Shown here: piece by piece, positions 7,612 through 18,440 of the stretch
Position numbering within the stretch: the stretch's first letter is position 1
Layout of the letters: the number at the start of each line of letters is the position of its first letter
DNA from: JBPBQZ01 sp050955105
GTDB lineage: Bacteria > Pseudomonadota > Gammaproteobacteria > Burkholderiales > Burkholderiaceae
Direction: 5' to 3'
Length of the DNA: 34,818 bases
Assembly (NCBI GenBank): GCA_050955105.1
Contig: JBPBQZ010000111.1
Coordinates: 1 to 34,818 of the forward strand
Program-made: the position numbers and the translations under genes
Notes under the pieces: model-generated
The model's input: only the letters and a program-made list of their open reading frames with translations
Databases searched by the model: none
What the model was told of the DNA's origin: nothing

Positions 7612-8382
7612 ATGAGCTCTATCAGTCAGCAAAAGGTATTAAGTGTCCATCACTGGACAGACCGGCTTTTCAGCTTCACCTGCACGCGCGACCCGTCGTT
7701 CCGCTTCGAGAACGGCCAGTTCGCCATGGTGGGCCTGGAAGTGAACGGCAAGCCCTTGATGCGCGCCTACAGCATGGCGAGCGCGAACTACGAGGAAGCG
7801 CTGGAATTCCTGTCGATCAAGGTGCCCGATGGCCCGCTTACCTCACGCCTGCAGCATTTGCAGATAAATGACACGGTGTTGATCGGCCGCAAGCCGACCG
7901 GCACTTTGCTGGTCGACAACCTGCTGCCCGGTCGTACGCTGTGGCTGCTGTCTACGGGTACGGGCCTGGCGCCGTTCATGAGCGTCATCCGCGATCCCGA
8001 GGTGTATGAGCGCTACGAACGCGTAGTGCTGACGCATACTTGCCGGTTTAAGGATGAACTGGCCTACCACGACTACATTACCGATTCGCTGCCGACGCAC
8101 GAACACATCGGCGAGTTGATTCGTGAAAAGCTCATTTACTACCCGACCGTGACGCGCGAAGCGTTTCACAATCGCGGCCGCATCACCGAACTGATCCAGC
8201 AAGGCAAGGTATTCGACGATCTCGGGTTGCCGCCGTTGTCGCTGGAAAACGACCGCATCATGCTGTGCGGCAGCCCGCATATGCTGAAAGATACGCGCGA
8301 GCTGTTGACGAGCCTGGGTTTCGAGGAAGGCAATCACTCGACGCCTGGCCATTTCGTCGTGGAAAAAGCGTTCGTCGGCTGA
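7612..8382 (+). CDS. fpr: Ferredoxin/flavodoxin-NADP(+) reductase
   Basis: 256 aa, the usual length for bacterial subclass II reductases. It moves electrons between NADPH and ferredoxin or flavodoxin, using FAD, and serves redox balance and oxidative-stress defence in the cytosol. The FAD-binding signature RAYSMAS is at residues 51-57, followed by VPDGPLTSRL. The NADP-binding STGTGLAPFMS is at about 107-117 and the MLCGSPHM motif near 225. The C-terminus VEKAFVG resembles the Azotobacter/Pseudomonas group. The start codon is ATG 7612 with a weak SD. It is preceded by the dyad cluster described at 7455-7535 and stands alone; the next gene begins 239 nt later. Confidence 0.95.
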   Translation: MSSISQQKVLSVHHWTDRLFSFTCTRDPSFRFENGQFAMVGLEVNGKPLMRAYSMASANYEEALEFLSIKVPDGPLTSRLQHLQINDTVLIGRKPTGTLLVDNLLPGRTLWLLSTGTGLAPFMSVIRDPEVYERYERVVLTHTCRFKDELAYHDYITDSLPTHEHIGELIREKLIYYPTVTREAFHNRGRITELIQQGKVFDDLGLPPLSLENDRIMLCGSPHMLKDTRELLTSLGFEEGNHSTPGHFVVEKAFVG

Positions 8383-8621
8383 AAATCCGGGCCACCTCGG
8401 CGCGTCCAAATATGTATCGGCCTGTAACAAGGGTTAAGGGTTTGAAAGGCGCATCGACGCGGCGCGCGATGTAGCGATAATGAAGTCGGAGGTTGAATTC
8501 GCCGCCCGCTAATGCGCGTCTTGCCGTCGGAAGCCTCCGCTACGCCACATCGCCGTCCCACTATTGCCGCGCGCCTCGCTTCCGATGCGCGTTACGGACG
8601 GCTCGCTCCAGGAGAACTCCG

Positions 8622-9686
8622 ATGCGCATCGCTCAGATCGCCCCGCTACATGAGGCCGTGCCTCCCAAGTTTTACGGTGGTACCGAACGTGTAGTGTCTT
8701 ATCTGACCGAGGCGTTAGTCGACCTTGGCCACGACGTCACGCTATTTGCCAGCGGTGACTCGGTCACCCAGGCGCGGCTGGTTCCCGGCTGCGACCGCGC
8801 GTTGCGTCTCGATCCGTCGGTGCGCGATCCGTTGGCGCCCCACATCCGTATGTTGGCTGACGTACAGAACGTCGCACATGAGTTCGATGTACTGCACTTT
8901 CACCTCGATTATTTGCCTTTTTCCGCATTTAGCCGGCAAGACGTGCCTTTTATCACTACCTTGCACGGTCGCCTCGACTTGCCGGAGCTGGTGCCGGTGT
9001 TCGATGCCTTCAACAAGGTGCCGGTGGTGTCTATTTCCGATGCGCAGCGCGCGCCGCTGCAACGCGCGCACTGGGCGGATACGATTTACCACGGGCTGCC
9101 CGCGCAGTTGCTGACGCCACAGGAACATATCGAGCCGAAGTACCTGGCGTTCCTTGGACGCATCTGCCCCGAAAAGCGCGCCGATACGGCTATCAAGATC
9201 GCCGCCGCCAGCGGTTTGCCGCTCAAGATCGCCGCCAAAGTCGATCGCGCCGATCGCGAATATTTCACGCGCGAAATCGAGCCGCTGCTGTCACATGCCA
9301 ATGTGGAATTCATCGGCGAAATTACTGAAGCAGAGAAGCCGGCATTTTTGTCCGGCGCGCGGGCGTTGCTGCTGCCCATCGATTGGCCGGAGCCATTCGG
9401 TCTGGTGATGATCGAGGCGATGGCCTGCGGCACCCCGGTTATCGCCTTCAATCGCGGCTCAGTGCCGGAAGTGGTCGATCACGGTGTAACGGGTTACGTG
9501 GTGGAAGACTTGGAAGGTGCGGTCGCCGCGGTCGCCAAATTGGGCGATCTGTCCCGCAAAGAGATCCGCGCGCAGTTTGAACGGCGCTTTACCTCGCGCG
9601 CGATGGCGGAACGCTATGTCGATGCCTATGAACGGCTGTTGCGCTCGGCGCACCGTCCGATGCTGCGGCAAGTTGCCGTGGGCTGA
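8622..9686 (+). CDS. Family 4 glycosyltransferase
   Basis: 354 aa from ATG 8622, preceded by AGGAGA at 8610-8615; the longer frame upstream has no SD and unlike composition. GT-B fold: an N-terminal Rossmann half begins MRIAQIAPLHEAVPPKFYGG with the usual glycine-rich loop, then the C-terminal donor-binding half (YLAFLGRICPEKRAD onward) has the EPFGLVMIEAMACGTP motif (E-x7-E). Such enzymes transfer a sugar from an NDP-sugar to a lipid, polysaccharide or small acceptor in the cytosol; the acceptor is unknown. It has no glycan-cluster neighbours. Its stop codon is the first of the TGA triplets that recur every 33-34 bp in the tandem repeats that follow. Confidence 0.92.
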   Translation: MRIAQIAPLHEAVPPKFYGGTERVVSYLTEALVDLGHDVTLFASGDSVTQARLVPGCDRALRLDPSVRDPLAPHIRMLADVQNVAHEFDVLHFHLDYLPFSAFSRQDVPFITTLHGRLDLPELVPVFDAFNKVPVVSISDAQRAPLQRAHWADTIYHGLPAQLLTPQEHIEPKYLAFLGRICPEKRADTAIKIAAASGLPLKIAAKVDRADREYFTREIEPLLSHANVEFIGEITEAEKPAFLSGARALLLPIDWPEPFGLVMIEAMACGTPVIAFNRGSVPEVVDHGVTGYVVEDLEGAVAAVAKLGDLSRKEIRAQFERRFTSRAMAERYVDAYERLLRSAHRPMLRQVAVG

Positions 9687-9850
9687 TTCAACGCGGCAGC
9701 GGCAAGTTGCGGCAGGCTGAACCAATGCGGCAGCGCCAAGTCGCCGGGAGTGAACCAGCGTGCTGGTGGCATGTCGTCTAGGCTGAACCAGCGTACCGGA
9801 GGCAAGTATTCGTGGCTGAACCACCCGGCACTGCTGAGCCGCGGAAACAC
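9681..9850. repeat. Degenerate 33-bp tandem repeats, about five units
   Basis: Copies begin with GGCTGA(A/T)(C/T)CA, and the internal TGA recurs at 9684, 9718, 9751, 9784 and 9817, giving spacings of 34, 33, 33 and 33 bp. Units share GGCTGAACCA, a GCGGCAGC or GCGTnCnGG block, and a GGCAAGT block; a further half copy (GCGGCAAGTTGCCGT) sits in the last codons of the glycosyltransferase gene. The frame downstream of that gene's stop stays open through the array and would read 11-residue units with L-N-Q in each. There are no unique spacers, so this is not CRISPR. The rest of the gap to 9919 holds only the terminator at 9858-9890. Confidence 0.75.
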
Positions 9851-9857
9851 TGAAAAC

Positions 9858-9890
9858 AAAAGAGCCGACGGCAATCGCTGCCGGCTCTTT
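9858..9890 (-). terminator. Rho-independent terminator, mainly for the minus strand
   Basis: The stem pairs AAAGAGC...CGGCA with TGCCG-GCTCTTT (12 bp with a 3-nt bulge, ATCGC loop). On the minus strand it is followed by TTTTGTTTT, right after the DUF4142 stop at 9920. On the plus strand the tail is only TTTCAGTTT, so it may also work weakly for the glycosyltransferase transcript. Confidence 0.8.
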
Positions 9891-9919
9891 CAGTTTGTGG
9901 CGCCCAGATTCTGTCAGTG

Positions 9920-10453
9920 TCAGTCCGTCACGTGGTGCGTCTTCGCAAGCTGTTGCGCCATCATCAGATGATGCTTGATGCTCGGCAAGGTCATTTTGGC
10001 AAAGCTTTTCAGCTTCGGATCAGTACCTGAATCAGATTCCTGCTGGAACACATCGACCGCTTTCTTGTGCCCCTCCAGGCCCACCTTCTGAATATAGGCT
10101 TGGTCGAAGTCCTTGCCCTTCAGACCCTGCAAGCTGCTGATTACGCTGTCGTCGGGCGCGTCCTTGGGCACGTCGGTGCCCGCGGGCACATTGCGCGCGA
10201 GCTGGTTGGCCACCTTGGTGTGGTCGGTGATCATGCGGCGCGCAAATGCCTTGACTTGCGGATCGCTGGAGCTTTTCAAGGCCAGCTTGCTGGCGTCGAT
10301 TTCGGTGGCGCCGGCTTGTGCCGCACCCTGGATGAAAGTTTGGTCGCCCGACACCGACATCGGCGCCGAGGCAGCCGACTGGGCGAAAGCCGCGGGGGCG
10401 CAAACCACCACTGCAGCACCCGACAGCATTGCGGAAATCAACGTACGTTTCAT
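9920..10453 (-). CDS. DUF4142 exported protein
   Basis: 177 aa. A signal peptide (MKRTLISAMLSGAAVVVCAP, cleavage after AFAQ) is followed by a helical DUF4142 domain at about residues 35-172: FIQGAAQAGATEIDASKLAL, then 'QVKAFARRMITDHTKV', and a C-terminal SIKHHLMMAQQLAK helix. Proteins of this family are periplasmic, ferritin-like four-helix bundles of unknown function, often induced by stress. It lies 40 nt after a hemerythrin-type gene on the same strand, so the pair are probably one operon, and ends at the terminator at 9858-9890. The C-terminal HHLMMAQQLAKTHH is histidine-rich, but metal binding is not shown. Confidence 0.9.
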   Translation of the reverse strand: MKRTLISAMLSGAAVVVCAPAAFAQSAASAPMSVSGDQTFIQGAAQAGATEIDASKLALKSSSDPQVKAFARRMITDHTKVANQLARNVPAGTDVPKDAPDDSVISSLQGLKGKDFDQAYIQKVGLEGHKKAVDVFQQESDSGTDPKLKSFAKMTLPSIKHHLMMAQQLAKTHHVTD

Positions 10454-10493
10454 ATTTTCTCCGTGTTTTTGGTATTGAAAGTGCCCATGCCGC

Positions 10494-10988
10494 TTACGCG
10501 GGGGCGTGTGCCGAGGCGGCTTGCAACTTTGTATAAAGCGCCTCCTTGCGTTCCGATAGCTGTTCGCCGAGATCGCGCAGATCGAGCGAGGTGCGTCGTA
10601 CTTTGGGAAATAGCTCGGTTTCTTCCTCCTCGACGTGGTGTTGCACGTTTTCAGTCAACACCTTGAAGGTGGCGTCGAAGCCTTGGTCAGCGACCTCCAT
10701 GTTCAGCAGCTTGTCGATCAAGGTTTTGACCAGAAAATGCTCGACCAGCGCCTCTTCCACCAAGTCCGCGCCTGCCTCCGCCAAAGCCTTCTTCGCGGCC
10801 GGATAGAAAATCTTCTCTTCGATTTCGGCATGTACCGTCAGCATCGCGCTCACGACATCGGCGATGCGTCGTTTCTCTTTCGGGTCGGCCGATTCAAAGC
10901 TTTTGAACAACTTGTCGACCTCCGCGTGGTCTTGCTTCAACAGCTCGATCGCGTCCGCCGCGGTTTCCAGATGTTTTTCGGTGGGCAT
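10494..10988 (-). CDS. Hemerythrin HHE-domain protein
   Basis: 164 aa, cytosolic, mostly helical. The metal-ligand pattern of a hemerythrin is visible: KQDHAEVDKLF (His), LTVHAEIEEKIFYP (His plus Glu in H-x3-E), VEHFLVK (His), and VQHHVEEEETELFP (His plus Glu). Hemerythrin-like proteins bind a non-haem di-iron site and may sense or store O2, NO or iron; the exact role here is unknown. It begins at ATG 10988 and is the first gene of a likely two-gene operon with the DUF4142 gene downstream. The pairing of a di-iron protein with a DUF4142 protein fits a stress-response unit, which is inference. Confidence 0.93.
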   Translation of the reverse strand: MPTEKHLETAADAIELLKQDHAEVDKLFKSFESADPKEKRRIADVVSAMLTVHAEIEEKIFYPAAKKALAEAGADLVEEALVEHFLVKTLIDKLLNMEVADQGFDATFKVLTENVQHHVEEEETELFPKVRRTSLDLRDLGEQLSERKEALYTKLQAASAHAPA

Positions 10989-11390
10989 GGGGCTACCTTT
11001 TTGAGTTGTGAAAAACGCTGCATGCGCCTTTCGCTATGCCTGCTCAACGCATTCCGCGTGCCTGCCCTGATTGTTGCCGCCACGATACGTCGCGAACCCT
11101 CGAACTGGCCCATAGGGTAAGCCCCGGCTACCGATCGCCGCCGCATCCGACAAGCCTAAACCGTTGTGAAACAAGGCTTTTTGCCGATAGGCAGTGCGCG
11201 TGCCGGCAACAATTACTGAAATCGGCATTTGTTACCGTTCATGCACCAAAAAAATCACTACAAATTACCGAATGTTTGGTCTATAAAGGCATCCATCGCG
11301 CGAGCATGCGCACTTCGCCGTCCCATTAAAGCCCTGCGGGCCTGCGACGATCCGCTTCGAACTCATGCTCGCATTCGGAGAGATGCTCGT
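10989..11390. other. 402-nt divergent intergenic region
   Basis: Lies between the hemerythrin gene (minus) and the gene at 11391 (plus). The part at about 11225-11295 is AT-richer and includes TATAAA (11282-11287), a possible -10 box for the plus-strand gene, without a good -35. No convincing gene, hairpin terminator or repeat is seen; frames here lack a good SD and have biased, arginine-rich translations typical of shadows. Confidence 0.4.
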
Positions 11391-11816
11391 ATGAAGGCCC
11401 ACCAATTCCTGACGCATCAGGAACTTTTCGACCGCGCCGTATCGCACCTGTTTTCGCAAAAGCAAGCAGCTCTGTTGCCCCGCGGCGGCGGTGCTTATCG
11501 CGGTTACTGCGGCGGTTGCCCGATCGGCAACCTGATCCATGTACGTGACTACACGACGTCGATGGAAGGCGTGCCGGTGCGCCATTTGCTCAAGCCGACC
11601 AACACGCTGCCAGCCTATATGGATGCAGGTGTCAGCGCCTTGCGTCGCGCCCTGTTGCGTGCCCGCGTCAACGCCTACGACGTCGAAACCATCAACCTGC
11701 TGAGCTGCCTGCAAAACGTGCACGACGTTTTCGGCACCTGGGAATGGCATGACCGACTGGCGTCGATCGCACGCCAGTTCAAGCTCAACGCCGATCGCGT
11801 CAAGCGTGCAGCGTGA
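11391..11816 (+). CDS. Hypothetical protein with CGGCPIG motif (paralog 1)
   Basis: 141 aa from ATG 11391, with GGAGAG about 10 nt upstream. No signal peptide or membrane segment. The pattern is HQELFDRAVSHLFSQ, then YRGYCGGCPIGNLI, YTTSMEGVPV, and near the end LLSCLQNVHDVFGTWEWHDR. This matches a widespread unnamed family in phages and bacteria built on 'LxxIYDxVxxHLLxQ...C.yRg..G..Ca.G.Li.d..Y....EG...L..LQ.iHD....W...L'. The function of that family is unknown to me. The next gene encodes a diverged copy of the same layout and overlaps this stop by 11 nt, so the two are cotranscribed tandem paralogs. Confidence 0.82.
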   Translation: MKAHQFLTHQELFDRAVSHLFSQKQAALLPRGGGAYRGYCGGCPIGNLIHVRDYTTSMEGVPVRHLLKPTNTLPAYMDAGVSALRRALLRARVNAYDVETINLLSCLQNVHDVFGTWEWHDRLASIARQFKLNADRVKRAA

Positions 11817-12204
11817 GCCGCGCAGGCTAAGCCTGCAGCAGATCTACGATCGCATCAGTCATCACCTGCTCGCGCAGGGCAGCGTCTCGGAAGACGAAGC
11901 CGGCTCATGCCGACTGCGCGGCCTGCATGGCCGGCGCTGCTCGACGGGTTCGCTGGTCGACGATGCCCACTATTCGACGGAACTCGAACAGATCGGCATC
12001 GGCTACTACGCGCTGGGCGGCGACGGCGCATTGCCGCGCGCGCTGCAGGCATCGGGCATCGATATGCGTGAGCCGGCGATTCGCGCCTTGCTGGTGGACT
12101 GCCAGGATATGCACGATGGCGAAACACCCGCCAACTGGCCTGAACGGCTGATCGATATTGCGCGGCGCCATAGCCTTCCCGCATGGTGCGCATTGCCCGC
12201 CTGA
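11806..12204 (+). CDS. Hypothetical protein, diverged paralog of the preceding gene (paralog 2)
   Basis: 132 aa from GTG 11806, inside the last codons of the preceding gene (stop at 11814-11816), so probably translationally coupled; an ATG at 11749 would give a longer overlap and an unlike N-terminus. Layout parallels paralog 1: LQQIYDRISHHLLAQ, then CRLRGLHGRRCSTGSLV, YSTELEQIGI, an ALQASGIDM helix, LLVDCQDMHDGETPANWPER, and a closing LIDIARRHSLPAW. Two Cys residues flank the glycine-rich loop, whereas paralog 1 has YCGGCPIG there. The family has no assigned function. The region from 12205 to 12457 holds GC-rich inverted repeats but no U-tract and no gene. Confidence 0.8.
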   Translation: MQREPRRLSLQQIYDRISHHLLAQGSVSEDEAGSCRLRGLHGRRCSTGSLVDDAHYSTELEQIGIGYYALGGDGALPRALQASGIDMREPAIRALLVDCQDMHDGETPANWPERLIDIARRHSLPAWCALPA

Positions 12205-12457
12205 AGGCAAGCTTCAGGACTTGGACGTTGGCGGATGCAGGGCGCGCTCGCTTGCGCGGACGCCCTGAATTGAAGCGCCTCGCCGCCGGCTAACCACGCC
12301 GCCGGCGCACGGTTACGCCGTTGCGCCCACGCGCCCGTCATCGGCGCTTTCTCAAAATTCGGTATCATCTGCTCCGGGTCATTGCGCCCATGCGCGCGGC
12401 GTATTGTCGAAATACGCCGCGCGCCTGCATTTTCTTAACACTTTCCTTTCGGTCCCC

Positions 12458-15730
<3,273 letters not shown>

Positions 15731-15800
15731 TGTTGCGCCGCGCGCCCGCGCCGCTCGCGTGCGGCCGGGCGCTGCGTCGCGTTGCTTGCGGTAGCCGCCC

Positions 15801-16625
15801 ATGACGATGCCGTCGCCTGATTTCGATATAGAGCTGAAGCTGCTGCTGGAGGCGATTTATCTCAAATACCAGCATGACTTCCGCGACTATTCGATCGCCT
15901 CGTTGCGGCGGCGGCTCACGCAGGCGCTGCAGGACCTGAAGTATCCGTCGCTGTCGATCCTGCAAGACCGCATCTTGCGTGACCCCGCGCTATTCGCGCG
16001 GCTATTGCAATACCTGACGGTGCAGGTCAGCGAGATGTTCCGCGACCCGGGTTACTTCCGCGCGTTGCGCGAGCGCGTGATGCCGGTGCTGCACACCTAC
16101 CCGTCGGTAAAGATATGGATCGCCGGCTGCAGCAGCGGCGAAGAATTGTGGTCGATGGCGATTCTGCTGGAAGAGGAAGGGCTGGCGCAACGTACCATCG
16201 TCTATGCGACCGACGTCAACCCCCAAGCGCTGCGCATCGCTTCGGAAGGTGTCTATCCACTCGATCGGCTGGCGGGCTTCAGCCAGAACTACCTGGCCGC
16301 GGGCGGCAAGCGCTCGTTGTCCGACTACTATCATGCGGCTTATGGCGCGGCGACGTTTTCGAGATATCTCAAATCGCAAGTGGTGTTCGCCGATCACAGT
16401 CTGGCCACCGACAGTGTGTTCTCGGAGGTGCATCTGGTGTCGTGTCGGAATGTGCTGATCTACTTTAATCAGGACTTGCAGAACCGTGCGATCGGCTTGT
16501 TCGACGAAGCGCTGATACGCCGCGGGTTTTTGGGATTAGGCAGCAAGGAAAGCTTGCGCTTCAGCAGCCATGCCGGAGCTTTCGAGAGCTTCGCCAGTGA
16601 TCTCAAAATCTACCAGAAGCGCTGA
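15801..16625 (+). CDS. cheR: CheR-type protein-glutamate O-methyltransferase
   Basis: 274 aa. CheR methylates glutamates of receptor proteins with S-adenosylmethionine. A helical N-terminal domain (about 1-75) has the substrate-binding YSIASLRRRL helix; it is followed by QVSEMFRDPGYF and the SAM-binding fold (IWIAGCSSGEELWSMA, then YATDVNPQALRIAS) and ends with HLVSCRNVLIYFN. No tetratricopeptide extension. It lies 70 nt after the hybrid kinase and 3 nt before cheB. No receptor, CheA or CheW gene is in the window, so its methylation target may be the kinases of this operon or a distant receptor. ATG 15807 is an alternative start. Confidence 0.94.
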   Translation: MTMPSPDFDIELKLLLEAIYLKYQHDFRDYSIASLRRRLTQALQDLKYPSLSILQDRILRDPALFARLLQYLTVQVSEMFRDPGYFRALRERVMPVLHTYPSVKIWIAGCSSGEELWSMAILLEEEGLAQRTIVYATDVNPQALRIASEGVYPLDRLAGFSQNYLAAGGKRSLSDYYHAAYGAATFSRYLKSQVVFADHSLATDSVFSEVHLVSCRNVLIYFNQDLQNRAIGLFDEALIRRGFLGLGSKESLRFSSHAGAFESFASDLKIYQKR

Positions 16626-16628
16626 GTC

Positions 16629-17294
16629 GTGAAGCCGAGCCGTCAGTCACCGCCGCCGTCGTCAGCACCTTCACCGGTGCCTTCGGCGTCGACTTCAGCG
16701 CGGCGTGCCTGGCCCTTCGATGTGGTGTTGATCGGTGCGTCGGCCGGCGGTGTCGAGGTCTTGGCCAACTTGCTGCCGGCCATCGGACACGGCTTTCCGG
16801 CGGCCGTGGTGATCGTGCTGCATCTGCCCGCGCACGGCCGCAGCGAGCTGCCGGAACTGTTCGCGCCGCGCTGCGCGGTGCCGGTGCTGGAAGCCTCGGA
16901 CAAGGAACCGCTGCGCGCTGGCAATATTTATTTTGCACCGCCCGGCTACCATCTTTTAATTGAGACGGCCGAGCAATGCGCATTGTCGACCGATGCCCCG
17001 GTCAACTTCTCACGGCCGTCGATCGACGTGCTGTTCGAGTCCGGCGCGTGGGTACACCACGAGCGCACGCTCGGCGTGCTGCTGACGGGCGCCAGCACCG
17101 ACGGCGCGCTCGGACTCAAGACGATCCGCGAGGCGGGCGGCACCACCTGGGCGCAGGCGCCTGAAACGGCGCGCGCCTCAATGATGCCGCTCAGTGCGAT
17201 CGAGTTGGGTGTGGTGGATGAAGTGCTCAGTATCGAACAGATGGCCCTCCGTTTCGCGCAAGCGACGGGTCGAACGAGTCAGGCCGAGGAATAA
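16629..17294 (+). CDS. cheB: CheB-type methylesterase lacking a receiver domain
   Basis: 221 aa, starting at GTG 16629, 3 nt after the cheR stop. It hydrolyses methyl-glutamates and can deamidate glutamine on receptors. The first 28 residues are Pro/Ser-rich, then the catalytic domain shows Ser38 in GASAGG, His65 in VLHLPAHG and Asp158 in LLTGASTDGALG, the spacing expected for a CheB triad. Canonical CheB carries an N-terminal receiver that inhibits it; none is present, so it should be constitutively active or controlled by a partner. The usual GMGxDGA reads GASTDGA here. It is part of the hybrid kinase-cheR-cheB-kinase operon. Confidence 0.93.
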   Translation: MKPSRQSPPPSSAPSPVPSASTSARRAWPFDVVLIGASAGGVEVLANLLPAIGHGFPAAVVIVLHLPAHGRSELPELFAPRCAVPVLEASDKEPLRAGNIYFAPPGYHLLIETAEQCALSTDAPVNFSRPSIDVLFESGAWVHHERTLGVLLTGASTDGALGLKTIREAGGTTWAQAPETARASMMPLSAIELGVVDEVLSIEQMALRFAQATGRTSQAEE

Positions 17295-17295
17295 T

Positions 17296-18432
17296 ATGTC
17301 GCAACCTATCAAGATCCTCCTCGTCGATGACGTCGAGCAGAACCTCGTAGCGCTTGAAGCCTTGCTGACGCAACCCGAGGTGCAGCCGATGCGCGCCACG
17401 TCGGGCGCCGAGGCGCTGGAAATTCTGCTGAAGCACGACGTCGCGCTGGCACTGGTCGACGTGCAGATGCCGGAAATGGATGGCTTTGAGTTGGCGGAGT
17501 TGATGCGCGGCAGCGCGCGCACCCGCCATGTGCCGATTATTTTCCTGACCGCCACCGACCGCAACGCGGTGCGTACCTTCCGCGGCTACGAAGCTGGCGC
17601 GGTCGATTTTTTGTACAAGCCGTTCGATCCGCACATCCTGCGCAGCAAGGTCGAAGTCTTCGTGCAATTGCAATCTCAAAAATTGCAGTTGGCCGAGCAG
17701 CTCGAATCGCTACGTCAGATGATTCGCATGAACGAGATGTTCGTCGCGGTGCTGGGGCATGATCTGCGCAATCCCTTGTCGTCGATTCTCTCGTGTGCCG
17801 AGATCCTGCCGCGGCTTTCCGACGACGAGCGCGTTTCCACCTCGGCGCAACGCATCCGCTCGAGCGGCACGCGCATGGCGCGCATGATCGACCAGTTGCT
17901 GGATATCGCGCGCGTGCGTAGTGGACAGTTGGCCTTGGCGCCCGAAAATGCCGACCTGGCGTCGATCTGCCAGAACATCATCGCTGAATTCGAAGGCGGC
18001 GAAGCCACGCGCAAAGTGCAGTTGAGCGTGCAAGGCGATAGCGCCGGGCGCTGGGATATCGACCGGCTGGCGCAAGTGATGTCGAACCTCATCGGCAACG
18101 CCTTGCAACATGGCGACGCGGGCGCGCCGGTGCGGGTAAGCATCGACGGCACGAGCAGCGAAGATCTGCGCGCGTCGGTATGGAATGCGGGCGAGATGCC
18201 GGCCGAGCTGCTCGATCAAATCTTCAAGCCATTCTTTCCGGCAACGCTCGGATCGCAAACTAAGCGCGCGGGGCTGGGCCTGGGGCTCTATATCGCCCAC
18301 GAACTGGTGCGGCTGCATGGCGGACGACTGGCAGCACACAGCTCAGCCGAGGGCGGCACACAGTTCGACATCTTGCTGCCACGGCACGCGCCACTCGCAG
18401 CCGTGACGAATGCGACCTTGGCGAACGTTTGA
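17296..18432 (+). CDS. Receiver-histidine kinase (REC-HisKA-HATPase)
   Basis: 378 aa from ATG 17296, 1 nt after the cheB stop, with GAGGA upstream. The receiver (about 5-120) is intact: LLVDD, phospho-Asp in LVDVQMPEMDGFE, FLTATD and LYKPFDP. A short coiled segment leads to the kinase core: H-box FVAVLGHDLRNPLSSI, N-box LIGNALQHG, a G1 box reduced to VWNAGEMP, and G2 GLGLGLYIAHELVRLHGG. No membrane segment, so it is cytosolic. It is likely the relay output or feedback element of the operon, taking phosphate from the large kinase. It ends 8 nt before the convergent astB stop. Confidence 0.94.
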   Translation: MSQPIKILLVDDVEQNLVALEALLTQPEVQPMRATSGAEALEILLKHDVALALVDVQMPEMDGFELAELMRGSARTRHVPIIFLTATDRNAVRTFRGYEAGAVDFLYKPFDPHILRSKVEVFVQLQSQKLQLAEQLESLRQMIRMNEMFVAVLGHDLRNPLSSILSCAEILPRLSDDERVSTSAQRIRSSGTRMARMIDQLLDIARVRSGQLALAPENADLASICQNIIAEFEGGEATRKVQLSVQGDSAGRWDIDRLAQVMSNLIGNALQHGDAGAPVRVSIDGTSSEDLRASVWNAGEMPAELLDQIFKPFFPATLGSQTKRAGLGLGLYIAHELVRLHGGRLAAHSSAEGGTQFDILLPRHAPLAAVTNATLANV

Positions 18433-18440
18433 GGTCGTAG

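Noticed and set aside
7429..7632. Minus-strand 67-codon ORF in the fpr upstream gap
   Set aside because: Overlaps the fpr start and the promoter dyads, without SD or recognisable family.
9681..9850. CRISPR array
   Set aside because: Units are contiguous with no unique spacers, differ from each other, and no cas gene is present.
9626..9874. Minus-strand ORF with WF-containing 11-residue repeats
   Set aside because: It is the antisense of the 33-bp array, overlaps the glycosyltransferase end and the terminator, and has no SD.
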